From contig NC_052677.1 in the NCBI RefSeq assembly GCF_016802725.1, positions 17,534,329 to 17,598,328 on the forward strand: a stretch of DNA of 64,000 nucleotides. Direction: 5' to 3'. This stretch comes from Solenopsis invicta (lineage: Eukaryota > Arthropoda > Insecta > Hymenoptera > Formicidae). Numbering within the stretch: position 1 is the first letter of the stretch; each line of letters begins with the position of its first letter. The notes below the pieces were generated by a model that saw only the letters and a program-made list of their open reading frames with translations, made no database searches and had not been told where the DNA came from. Below, one piece after another: positions 23,269 to 57,891 of the stretch. Position numbers and translations under genes: made by a program.

Positions 23269-25526
23269 GTATATATATATATGTATATATATGTATATAT
23301 ATATATATATGTATATGTATATATATATAGTGTAATTCTTAAATATTCTAAAAGATTTTAATGATTTCTCATTTTAACTCGAGATAAAAACTTTATATAC
23401 TTGAGATGGTTTGTTAGTTTCAAAGATACAGGGTGTTAAAATTAAAGGACAAAATTTCGGTTTTTCGAAACATTTCGAGAATCACTTAGTTTATTTTGAT
23501 AAAACTTTAAGGATGTGTTATAAGGAAGACATGAAAATATTTACATAAAAGCTCATCTTTTGGGGCACTACAATACATGTTTTATTCAATCATGAGTGGA
23601 CTCAGGGATAAGTGAGTATTTTTTCTTTTATGAAAAAATTGTTATATGCTACTGATGTTTTTCAAGTTTGAAAATTTTTATAAGAAATGGGATAAATAAA
23701 GATCTTTTTATTATTTTTAACAGAGTAAATAATTTTTCAGAAAAACAATTTTTTCTTCAACATTGACCCTGTATCTTTGACATTAAGAAAAGACTGAGAA
23801 ATATATTTCACAAATCTTGAGCAACTTTTGCACGATTATTCATTCTAAGACACTAAAATATAACTTCTGTAAAATTGTAGATTCCACTTTTTTTTGAGGA
23901 AATCACGAATTTAGATCGTCGTAACAACACATCATTTTGGAAAATATATTGAAGAAAGCAAAAATCAGAAATTCTTATACAAATACTAGGTTCGGAAACC
24001 GATTGTTTTTGAGAAAATTAGCATACTTAGATTTTAACCAAGACTTGAAATATTCGCACATATGATAATCATTAAGCGATATGAGTTGGCAAACGATAAA
24101 GTCCAGCAAACAGAAATTGATTTAAATAAATTAAAAATGCAATCCATTTTAATTCATTTAAATAAATTTTGAATTAAAGAATAGCAATTTCAATTCTATG
24201 TCATAGATTAAAATGAATTGCGTGATTTGCAAAAACTTCTTTTGAATTGAAAAATAAGGAATCACTTCACTTCAATCTAATTTTATGGAATAAAATGGAC
24301 TGTATGATCCACATAACTTTTTTGAATTGGAATAGAACTCCTGTAGGTTTAATCCCACTTCATGATTTAAAATGGATTCAAGAAATTCTTAAATTTTAAT
24401 TGGATTAGAAAATAAATTTAAAAAAATCAAGAATTTGGATTTGGCAATGACCATACGAATCCATTCCTATCTAGTTCCATTTGTTAGAAGTGCTCCTCTT
24501 TATTAAAAAATGCTAATTTTCTCAAAAATGATCAATTTTTGAACTTATATATAAAAATTACTTACTTTTTTTCAATATTTATTTCATTAGATTTAAAAGT
24601 AATTCGTTGTTATAATTTAAAATCGTGGTTAAAAAGTAATTTTTAGTGCTTCAAAACAACCATACAAAGGCTGATCAAAATTTGTGAAATTTCTGAACAT
24701 TTCTTCTGAGCCTCCTCTTGTAAACCATTTCAGATACATAACTATATAAAGTATTTTTAAATAAATGAGGAATATCCCCTTAAAATATTTTAGAGTACTC
24801 AATGAACAACCTGTATACACATATTTATTTATTCATCTAAATACATTTAAGTGAATGAATTTTATATTATAAAAATGAAAATAGAATCAGAAAATTATAA
24901 AAAAAAAAAATGCACAGAAAAGAAATTTGTTGATTCTTTAATATTATTCTGTAGGATGCAACATGTTATGCGGCAAATGTACAAGTATCTCAAACCGGGT
25001 GGAATAATTTTGTTTCGTGATTATGGCAGACACGATTTAGCTCAATTGAGATTTAAGAAGGGCAACTGTCTTGGCAAGAATTTCTATGTGCGTGGAGATG
25101 GTACCAAAGTGTACTTCTTTTCACAAGGTGTGTACACTTTCAATAAAATTTTAATATATTTTAATATTTTAATGCTGTAGAATTATTCTCATCTAAGTTT
25201 TAGTATCATCTAATTCTTAATGCTAAATGAACAAAAATTTTTTTCTATATTTTCATTTATATTTGCAAACTCTTTTGAATTATGTCTATCGAGTCATCAA
25301 TAGTTGAAACGTGATGCTCGAAATGTTTCACCGAAAATCTCTACAAAATCATTTAATATTTATTAAAGTATTGAATTATTTTCCAGAGGATGTTAGAGAA
25401 TTATTTACCCATAATAGCTTCATTGAAGAACAAAACTTTGTAGACAGAAGGCTGCAAGTTAACAGAGGTAAACAGTTGAGAATGTATAGAGTATGGGTGC
25501 AGGCAAAATATCGAAAGCCATCATAA
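21615..25526 (+). CDS. METTL2: METTL2-type tRNA N3-methylcytidine methyltransferase
   Basis: SAM-dependent methyltransferase that makes m3C at position 32 of certain tRNA anticodon loops (established role of the METTL2/8 family and yeast Trm140). Six exons join in one frame with GT-AG introns: 21615-21730, 22392-22544, 22670-22984, 23092-23205, 24955-25127 and 25387-25526, giving 336 aa. Key segments are [16 protein letters not shown] (residues ~33-48), [20 protein letters not shown] (~78-97), SAM motif [13 protein letters not shown] (147-158), [11 protein letters not shown] after it, [52 protein letters not shown], and the C-terminal [19 protein letters not shown]. The start ATG at 21615 is the first in the exon and precedes all conserved parts. 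The length is close to short members of the family; it lacks the long linker before motif I found in human METTL2. There is no visible mitochondrial presequence, so a cytosolic/nuclear protein is inferred. Confidence 0.96.
22392..22544 (+). CDS. METTL2: METTL2 exon 2
   Basis: It encodes [20 protein letters not shown], then [19 protein letters not shown]. The acceptor is TTTTAAAAG and the donor is GTGTGT, splitting a Gly codon (GG|A). The YW.KFY segment is a family hallmark. Confidence 0.94.
22670..22984 (+). CDS. METTL2: METTL2 exon 3 (SAM motif I)
   Basis: It encodes [17 protein letters not shown], a short linker, [16 protein letters not shown] (the SAM-binding glycine-rich loop), and [18 protein letters not shown]. 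It ends within an Arg codon at GTAAAA. Confidence 0.96.
23092..23205 (+). CDS. METTL2: METTL2 exon 4
   Basis: It encodes [20 protein letters not shown], then [18 protein letters not shown], splitting the Lys codon at a GTATGT donor. The LSAI(H/V)PDK motif matches relatives. It is followed at once by an (AT)n tract in the intron. Confidence 0.95.
23214..23330. repeat. METTL2: (AT)n / TATG microsatellite in METTL2 intron 4
   Basis: About 45 bases of pure AT followed by ~70 bases of ATATGTAT variants, starting 8 bases after the exon 4 splice donor. Confidence 0.95.
23420..23780. mobile_element. small element with perfect 15-bp terminal inverted repeats
   Basis: TCAAAGATACAGGGT at 23420-23434 has its exact reverse complement ACCCTGTATCTTTGA at 23766-23780. 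CAGGGTG-type ends are common among insect DNA-transposon remnants. It sits inside METTL2 intron 4 and has no coding frame. The age and class are not clear. Confidence 0.6.
24955..25127 (+). CDS. METTL2: METTL2 exon 5
   Basis: It encodes [19 protein letters not shown], then [19 protein letters not shown], then [16 protein letters not shown]. The acceptor is TTCTGTAG and the donor is GTGTGT. The RDYGR.D.AQLRFK and YVRGDGT blocks are diagnostic of the m3C methyltransferase family. Confidence 0.97.
25387..25526 (+). CDS. METTL2: METTL2 exon 6, with stop
   Basis: It encodes [19 protein letters not shown], then [20 protein letters not shown], and ends KYRKPS followed by TAA at 25524-25526. The acceptor is TTTTCCAG. 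Confidence 0.96.
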
Positions 25527-25934
25527 AAACTATGTAATGTGTTTAATGTTATCGAATTAAAAAAAAACAGATGTTACGTAAATAGAATATTACGTTACAT
25601 AGAATAATTGCATAGAAATATATTTTTATATATTGTTCTCGCTCTCAAGTCAACTTATTCTCATACAATAATATTTCAATAATATGTAAATTTTTTAGAT
25701 TATTAAATAAAACCAAACTAGACCAAATTAACGAATTAAATATGTAAGATCGGGATTTAACAGGCTCTTAAATATCGATCGCATTACAAAATAAATTAGT
25801 TTTCAAACTGTTTTGACAGATCACAAAATCCTTTTATAGAATAAAAGTACGCATCAAAAAACTTTGATAGAATAAATTTTACGAGAAAATGGAAAGAAAA
25901 AAGAAGCCTGAGAGTAGCCATGCACAATTTAGCT
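25527..25934. other. METTL2 3' flank
   Basis: AT-rich sequence with the candidate poly(A) signal and no coding potential that I can support. It leads directly into the left arm of the palindrome. Confidence 0.6.
25706..25711 (+). terminator. candidate METTL2 poly(A) signal AATAAA
   Basis: A canonical AATAAA lies 180 bases after the stop codon in AT-rich DNA, the first such hexamer found downstream of the gene. This is motif evidence only. Confidence 0.5.
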
Positions 25935-27785
25935 AATACAACGCCATCTCTATAACGTGGACATACACTACGATGCCAATGTATGTACAGGTTAGACTTC
26001 AGAAAGCACGTCACCCGCGACTGTTGGCATACCTGGCGAAGAGAGCGCTGAGCTTGCGTTTAGGAATTTCAAATTTTTTCTATCCTAACGGCTTGCGCAC
26101 AATTCATTTTGAGTCACCTTGTCGCGATTTATGCGAGCGCAATCGGGACGAGGCGCGAATACTGACTTTGCGTGGGGGCAAATAAACAGTAGATATAAAA
26201 TGATTTGACTCACCGCTGATCGCTCCGTCCAGCAGGCCCAGCTTATCCAGATCTCGGCTGCAGCTCTCGAACGTTCGAAATCGTAGATCCTCCTCGCGAC
26301 GATGGGTTTTGATTCACACTTGGCACGAACGATACTTTTGCTTTCAACATTCCCAGTACTCACGCCCGTTGAAAATTCGAGGTACGGGATACGAGGCAAC
26401 GGAGAATACGCGATTAAACGCGCGACGCGACTTCGCACCGTCTCGAACGACCGACCGTGACTGTCTGAACGTCATGGAGGATGCAAGATTCTCCTCACGA
26501 TTCGTCTTGATTCGCACTTGGCACGAACGCACGACCCTTCGTTTTCGGCGCTCTCGAAGCACTCCCGATACTCACATGCGTCTGAAACTCGAGATACGAG
26601 GCAACGGAGAAGATGCGAAACACGACTGAACGCAACACGATTTCGCGCCATGCATCGTATGCGACACGACGGATGTCCGACACTTCAAGACACTCTCAAA
26701 ACACTCACTCGCATCAAACACTCGTATGTATGTACGTGACGAGGATGCGAATTGAAATGCGTCGCAACGCGCCGCGACCTTCCGCCGTCCCGCCTAACCG
26801 ACCGACTCACTGCTCACTGCTGCCACTGCGTAGCGGCGTGACTGGCGCGTGACGCGCCTGCGTGCCGCTGCGCCGCTACTGTCGCTGCTACGCAATAGCG
26901 GCAGTCGGTCGGTTAGGGAGCACGGCGGAAAGTCGTGGTGCGTCGCGGCGCATTTCAACTCGCATCCTCGTCGCGACGACTCGCATCCCGTACGACTGTT
27001 TGATGCGAGCGAGTGTTTCGAGAATACCGTGGAGTATCGAAAGCGAAGTGCCGGGCGTTCGTGGTATCATCCGTGTCGCACACGATGGTGCGTAGTCGTG
27101 TCGCGTTTCGCATCTTCTCTGCCTCGTATCCTGAGTCTCAAACGCGTACGTGTGAGTACCAGGAGTGTTTCGAGAGTGTCGAAAACGAAGGATCGCGCGT
27201 TCGTGCCAAGTGTGAATCAAGACGAATCGTCGTGAGGAGTCTTGGAGCCTCTCCGTGATCTTCAGGCTGTAAACTATAACGTCAGTTGATCGAGACGTCG
27301 TGTCGCGCGTTTAATTGCGTCTCCGTTGCCCTTTATCCCGTATCTCGAATTTTCGACGGGCGTGAATACCGGGAATGTCGAAAACGAAGTATCGCCCGTT
27401 CGTGTAAAGTGTGACTCGGGACGTATCGTCGTGAGGAGGATCTTCGACGTTCGAGAGCTGCGGCCGAAACGAAGCTGGACGGATGAGCGACCTGCAGCAA
27501 ACGGTGAGTCAATTTGTATTTATATTTGTCCCTACAATTTGATATTTGCGCTTCGTTCTCATTGCGTTCGCATAAATTATCGTTGGTACAACGAGACGAA
27601 TGAATCGGTCTCATGAAAGCCGTTAGAAACGATTTGAAATTGACATACGCGCGTTCACCGAATTCCGTTCGGCGCTTTCTTCGCCAGGTGTGCCAATATT
27701 CGAGCGACATTCTTTCCGAGGTTTAACCTCATTTCATCGTACATTGGCGTCGTAGCACTCGTAGCCTGTATGTTCACAGAGAACT
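25935..27785. repeat. large imperfect palindrome (two ~0.9-kb inverted arms)
   Basis: The sequence reads similarly in both directions from a centre near 26851, where GGCGCG-TGA-CGCGCC forms a short hairpin. The left arm reversed and the right arm share long matching blocks. Examples are GTCGGTCGGTTAG beside the centre, TGCGAGTTGAAATGCG-type strings, CGTGAGGAGGATCT(T/A)CGA, GGTGAGTCAA, TCTTCGCCAGGT(A/G)TGCCAA and TACATTGGC(A/G)TCGTAG. The last block puts the outer ends at about 25945 and 27760. Each arm contains at least two ~200-bp direct subrepeats (for example 26310-26500 and 26505-26690). A 17-base A run follows the right arm at 27786. The arms are diverged but clearly homologous. It could be a foldback-type transposon, or an inverted duplication of a promoter plus first exon. 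Confidence 0.85.
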
Positions 27786-28287
27786 AAAAAAAAAAAAAAA
27801 AACGAGTCTTTGTTAGGATTCAAATTATGTTAAATTGTTTTAAATTTTGTCCAGAGGATGTCCGAGGACAGTAACGTACTGTATACGAGGAAATGAAAGC
27901 GTACGTAAGCAATACGTTTCGTGCATGAAACAAGACTGTAACAAAAAACTTGATTATTTTTACGGACATTAATCTTCTCATAATTAATTTGTTTTCACTT
28001 CTGCAAATTGTTTTAACTCTCACTTTTTACTTTGAATATATCCTGAATATCTGCTTAATTTTAAACACTATAAATAACATAGGAAGATACAATTGAGAGA
28101 GCAGAGATTTGATTCTGTAAACGTCATAAAGAATAAGTTCTATTGATATAGAAATGTTTACTTGATCAATGAATTAGAAACAAATCTGAAGAATTTAATA
28201 TTTTAAAAGCAAGATATTAGAATTATAATAACCAAGTTTGAGATAATAAAAATTTAGATTTTTGTAAATGCTAACGACTTGCAGAAG

Positions 28288-28534
28288 AGTGATAATGAAT
28301 TAAGATGTCTGGGATGATATCGCATTGATACAAGCATATGATAAAGCTGTAAACTTGGCCAAGAAAGAAAAAGAAGTAGTAAACCGTATTGCTATGGACA
28401 CTCAGACTCAGCATGGAAAACAAAAGTCATACAATTCGAAATGTTCAAATCACAAACAATTGGCAGCAGAGGGTGGCTTTGGCTTATTGACCGTTCGAAG
28501 TGGACATTCTACCTTATTAATTATAACTAACTAA
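28288..28534 (+). pseudogene. SMN-like (survival motor neuron) fragment, frameshifted
   Basis: The plus strand encodes DVWDDIALIQAYDKAVNLAK, then a Lys/Gln/Asn-rich run. This matches the Gemin2-binding N-terminal segment of SMN proteins (pattern D-I/V-WDD-ALI-AYDKAV). Immediately upstream, KSDNEL continues the match in another frame. One extra A at about 28303 separates the two and puts TAA directly before DVWDD. After about 28459 the similarity is lost: no Tudor domain (expected motif like W-VG-PCRA-YSEDG) and no C-terminal YG box are visible, and the frame stops at 28534. I read it as a decayed partial copy of an SMN gene. A real exon with an unusual splice, or an assembly error at the A, is less likely. 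Confidence 0.65.
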
Positions 28535-29549
28535 TTCGAATCGGTATGTGTTATCAACTGCAGGGTTTATCGACCCGGAAAAAGTTACTTTATCTTATAT
28601 CGACTTGGAAGAAGCTTTCTTTGTGAACGGCTGTCATCACAGAGATTGTGTATTTTGACTCTGTATTGAGGCGTTAACTGGGTAATATTAAATTTGTAAT
28701 TTGTATAAAATTACGTATTATCAAAAATTGTATAGCGCGCGCCTCTTTTGTCTCGTATAAAAAAAAAACAAAGTTTTATCATGTCGCTCCAAACTCTTAA
28801 TCACATCAAAGCTGATTACGAAATGAATTGCACTAGCGATTTTAATCGGACACGTATCTAAAGCCTATAGATATGATAATAAAATAAAATTGATAGCTTT
28901 TTCTCTTCAATTAAATTCATATGTACTCGAGAACGATTTTGTTCTTTAGTAAAATCTTGCTCGGTCAATAGCAATAAATTGCCGATTTTAAATGCTGAGA
29001 CAATTAAAATACCTTTTTTAAAGAGCTTATTTTATTTCGGAAATATCCTCTAAAAATCTAAAAAAAAAAAAAAGTAAAAATTTTTCCCTCTGATTATTTT
29101 ATCTTGATTATCTTGAATAATTTTATCGGAAGAACTCTTCTCAATTTAATACCTTTAAACTTTAGCGTTTTTTTGTAATGATATTATTTCTTAAACACAT
29201 TTAAAGATATCAATAAAAATTTGGCTAATACAAGTTGCGTGGAAAAATTGTTCATTGCATCAATCGCAGTATTTCCACTTTCAACAATGAATGTATCGAC
29301 AATGAGGAACCGAGATTATCGAACTGAAGGCTTCGAAGCGTTTAAAATGCGATCCTCCGATGTCTTGACTGAGCCTTCTATTTCTGGAATAATCTTGAAG
29401 ATTAGATGGATCGGGAGAATAGATCGGCGAGCGCAATGACGTCAACTCTTGTATATAGATATAGAGGATTTAATTGCCGAAAGAAACAATTTTCGCGTAG
29501 CTATAGGAACAACTTGAACAGTGCTTGGAAAAAGATTAACGCTGCCTGT
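28535..29549. other. AT-rich intergenic DNA
   Basis: No supported gene. A-rich runs occur at about 28760-28770 and 29060-29074. A plus frame at 29221-29439 has no recognisable domain. Confidence 0.55.
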
Positions 29550-31650
29550 CTTCCGTTTATTACGAACGTATATTCTCTCCCACGGCGGCTTTCGTACGCT
29601 TTCGCTTTTGGTGTGCAAAATGCGAGCACGGAGACGCAATTCAACATATTTACGGTATGATCCGGATGGGGGAGGAAAAGGGAGAAGTAAGGGGAGAGGC
29701 AGGGTACGATCATTGTCGCGGTTATGCGACCCTTTTTCGCTTTTGTCTCGCGTAATGCTTCCTTTTTCACGGTGCGTGTGTTATTCAACTGTAAAAGAAT
29801 ATCGATTCTGTACAAGTCGATGAGTTAGAGATAATTAACTATTGAGTCTTCTTGAGGTATCGTTGTTTCTATTGGTCTATATAAACGGAGCTGTGATCGT
29901 CCAAAATCCGAGGTATCCGTTCATCCGGGCCGCGTGCCGTGTAGCACCGCAACCGCACGTCAATGTTACAATCACGTTACAATGCAAAGTTGTTGTCGCG
30001 GCAGTTATTACCGTGGCGTTGAATTTCGAACGATCACAGCGGATGTCAACGTGTGTGTGTGTATGTATGTGCCTTCCTGTAACAAAATATAAATCTCCAT
30101 TACGCATCACCCGCTTTCACTATACGGCCTCCGAATAATAATGCGCTAACTAGTACCCTAAAAGTCCAGATGCACACACCTCCGGCTTTGTAACCTTGCA
30201 CCGAAGGGGGGCGGTGTAAGAATTCAAGTGCTTCGCCTCATTTTACATTATCGTCCCGTCTCTGCAGCCGTCGATGCAGACGCGCGCGACCGGTTTTTGC
30301 TCGATGGTTAAGCCTAGGGTTTCACGATGAATAGTCACAAAAATACTTTATCGAATATTCTGCAAAATTCGCCCACGAACGTGGTCCGCTCGCTCGTGTT
30401 TGTTTACGCATATATGCGTGTGCGTAGTATGTATATGCCTATTATGGCAGTCAAGACTCGCAAACAATGTACAATTGTATCAAGTATCTGATAACGCGTT
30501 CGCCGCGCAACTTACAGAGTTCCTATTTGTATTCGATACCGCTCGTAATAGGCGTATGAAAGCCAGTTTCATTCAATTACTGCAAAAGATCGAAAAGTAT
30601 CTTTCGCTCTCTTCCTCTGTTTTTTTTTCTGTTTTATCTCCTCTCTTCGACACGTTTTATAAAATCTCAATTACAATAAAGTCTTAACGGCAGACGCAAC
30701 AGTGCCATATAATTACAAAAGAATCGTATTTAAAACTGAAAGTGTAATAAGTACAAATTATTCCTCTTGTCGGTGGTAGAAATGTCAAAGATCACATTGC
30801 TGGCTTCGATACCGAACGAACGCGTACGCGTCGCGTACGTTCAACACTGTTTAGCGTGATCGATACTTCTCGGTTTCTTCATAGCTCTACAATTTCTTCG
30901 CTACTTGACGTAAACGTTTTGTCTACATGTGTGCTCAATATATTATGTATAATTCTGCGACACAACATACATCCCTACTTTGACAAGTCTACAACACTAG
31001 ATCAGCATTCCGTACGTATTCAGGTATTTCGTCGTGGCGTTCGTTTCGTCGCTGCAGCATTATTGCAAGGAAACGACCGCACCCGACGAAATGTACTTAA
31101 TTATTCGCTCCGTTTCCTTCACGATCACATGCAAAAGGACCTAATTATAAAGATTCTATATTACATCAGTAACATATTACACAAGCGCCTTCATTATCGC
31201 CTCCTACATTAAATACAGACGGATACACGCATCTCTCCCCCCCCCTCTCTCTCTCTCTCTCTCATGTTTCATTCGCTTCATCCTACTTACGATTATAGGC
31301 TCTATACAATCTTATACAGCTAAATTCCGTAATCTTTATATATATTTGTATCCCCATAATTTATATACTATCCTCCGGATGTATTAGATTTCTTTTTTTG
31401 GGGGGGATTACAGAAATGTGAAATTTAATTCGGTTTCCGTCAAATGTAGCGACCGTAGTACACTGACCAAGTCTTGTCAATTGTTATTAAACTTGATAAA
31501 CTTGTCGTACAGTTCCTTGAAGTTACATTTAGGAAGTAAAAAAAACTAATTTTCTGTTTTCAATTCCTCCGTCATGAGTCAATCACACTTAATTTCACGT
31601 GAAACTTCAGACGTTGTATATCAAAGTGTATCGTCGAACCAATATGTGGC
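29550..31650 (-). other. probable groucho 3' UTR and downstream DNA, extent unknown
   Basis: The region below the groucho stop has no convincing gene on either strand. On the minus strand an ATTAAA-type hexamer occurs about 225 bases after the stop (plus TTTAAT near 31423), and a full AATAAA (plus TTTATT) at 29556-29561. Either could end the transcript. A CT microsatellite lies at about 31242-31263 and an 8-base G run near 31400. This is a suggestion only, with no transcript evidence. Confidence 0.35.
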
Positions 31651-55295
<23,645 letters not shown>

Positions 55296-57838
55296 CTGGA
55301 AAAAAAATTATCATAATTATTACAAAAGATTAGTAAAATTACTATTATATGTATGTTCGCGAATATAGGGCGAACGCAACACAAAGCAAAGACTGAGATA
55401 TTCGTAAAAAAACTGTAAAGGCTTTTTACAATTGAGACATTTACCCGAATAAACGTGTAAAATAAAACGGATATAAAGTTTATTAGAAACGACGAGAATA
55501 ACGATGCACGATTTCAATTATTCTATCAAGTCTAATCTTGTTTCTATTATTCAGAAATTTCAGCGATCTCGAATACTACCGATTTAACATCAATTAGGTA
55601 ATTAATTTATCGCTGAAATTTTCGAAAGTCAAACGAGCGAGTTTGACTTTCATTTCCTTTGTCTCGTGTATTTATAAAATTCTTATCGCCCTTTGAATTG
55701 TTAAGACGAAGATAAGTTACGCATCTAACGAGGGTTGTTAGATGCATGAAATGAGCAATTGGATTTGTAATCGATCATTATTACATACAAATTACTATGC
55801 AGAAATTATTCCATTTCGAATGTCAGTTGACAAAATTATTTATTGTTATATCATATATCATTCTGTTTACGCTCGACTAAAAAGCTATCGAAAGAAAACG
55901 TAAGAAAAAAAAATGAGGGACAATAAAAAAGATTATTTCGTCAAACACTCAATATTTTCCCCTCGACGAGCCACGTATTACAGCGGGAGGGTGTTCGATC
56001 TGACACTATGGCGTTGTAGTCTGGGGCCCTCGGGCGGCTTGTTCCGGATCGTTAAGAAAGGTAAGGGCTAGCTTAACGCGCCCTCACGAAGGAAACGAGT
56101 AAAGATGCAGGTGCGGCATAACCGACCAAGGGTGTTTACGACGCCCTCCGGCTGGAAGAGACTGCCGGGAATTAAATTAAATCCAGGCAAGATTGCCACA
56201 GTGGCGCGGGCACAGGAATTTGTACGGATCGTTATTTCATTCTCTCTCTCTCTCTCTCTGGACCGACTTATTCCAGCAAACTTGACATAAGGGATATGTT
56301 GTTTTTCATGTCACTTTGAGGCATCATTTTCGAATGTGCGACCGTTCTTTGATTTTTAACATGTAATTTATCTCGGCACAGAACATAACGTAATTTTCTT
56401 GACTCTTGTTCCTGATATTATTTTTTTTCTAATCTAGTAATTTTTCTGAATACAAGAGAGAGCACTAACCCATTATTAGGTAATCACGTACAAATCTACG
56501 CGCCAGGCCGGATAACTCGGCATAATTATTCACACGCCGCAACATCACACAGTGCGAAACTCCATTTAATTATCGCGGAATCAACAGGCAGCATACGGAA
56601 CGAAGCGCGGACCATTTTCGATGCTTTCGTCGAGAAAATGAAATCACTTAATTACCTCGACAAAGCGGCGGCTTCGCCGCTCGTTTCCCCGCCGACGCGT
56701 AGAATTCGCACGCTCGAGAGACGCGGAAGCGGAAGCCGCCGATTCGTCGTGAAACAGGAAGCAAACCGCTGGTTTCTACGTGCCTCTCTCGTCCCCTCGC
56801 CCTGCCTCATCTCCAGTAACTCCTGAACGCCCCGAAAATATAAGCCCGGCAAACTCGCGGTTGATATAAACGTGAGCTTCCGTCAACGCGTTTTCGCCGC
56901 TGCTTAAACGAGCCTTGGATGCTAATTGAAATATCGCCAGACCGCTGAAATTCTTGGCAAGTTTCCCTTGAGCATATCTCGGCATCTTGGCGAATGAGCG
57001 GAAACGGAGAGAGAGAAAGAGAGAAAGCGATTATGTTTGTGTGCATATACGTATGTATGTGTGCACGGAACGAAGATGAAAGAGAGAACGCAAAGAGGAG
57101 GACCTGTTTTAATTACTCGTCGCCCTCTCCGAGTGCTGGTTATTAAGCCGCTAATTATAATGTACGCGAAAATGAGTCAAGTTATATCCGCGAGACATCG
57201 TGTATGAGAGCAAGGTTTACGCAATGTGCAAAAGGCGCGCGATACGCGATTTTATGGAACATTGGAATTTTAAAAATACGTTTTACGAATGCGTACGTTC
57301 AAAGAGGAATAAACCAGAATTTCATCGAAACAATATTCATTTGTAGACTCACGTGTCGATTAAATTTTCTATATACGTTTACGCGGTTTATTGTGCAACT
57401 TTAACTGTCCTTTTTCCGCTTTTACTTAAAGAAATGGCCGACGTGAAAAGATAAACCCATGTTTAATGATTGACATCTTGAACATGACACGGATTATTAT
57501 CATGATGAAACTCGAACGTACTTGTATTGTTCGCAAGAATAACACGCGGAGTGTGTTTCGTAACGTGCGGTAAAGTCCCATCTACTTGGCGTACTGTACG
57601 GCAGTTTGCGGTGGTACTAGAACCAGAAGATTTCAAGCGAGTGGTAGAACGGGGGAGGACATTGTGGGCGAGAAATGGTGGCGGCCAGAGAGGAAGGGAC
57701 GACGACGGGGGTGGAGTCGTCGCAAACGTAATTGCGTTGCCAAGAAGTTTTCCCTGGGTGAGAGGTAACCAAGAAAATAATGAATGGCTCGGATGCTCCG
57801 CTACTGCTCTCTCGCTTCAGGAAAGAGAGCAAAAGCAA

Positions 57839-57841
<3 letters not shown>

Positions 57842-57887
<46 letters not shown>
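57842..57887. repeat. (GA)n microsatellite
   Basis: About 23 GA units, one of the longest in the window. Confidence 0.95.

Positions 57888-57891
<4 letters not shown>

Larger units (their letters stand above)
23206..24954 (+). other. METTL2: METTL2 intron 4, enlarged by repeats
   Basis: At 1.75 kb this is the largest intron of a gene whose other introns are 0.1-0.66 kb. It starts with an (AT)n tract and contains an inverted-repeat-bounded element (23420-23780) and AT-rich sequence with recurring AATT/TTAAAATGGATT motifs at 24.1-24.5 kb. The size increase is probably from element insertion. Confidence 0.7.

Noticed and set aside
27326..28534. Splicing the palindrome frame (donor 27504) in phase to the SMN-like DVWDD segment
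   Set aside because: The phase would fit using AG at 28303-28304, but that acceptor has no pyrimidine tract, would discard the upstream KSDNEL similarity, and yields no complete SMN.
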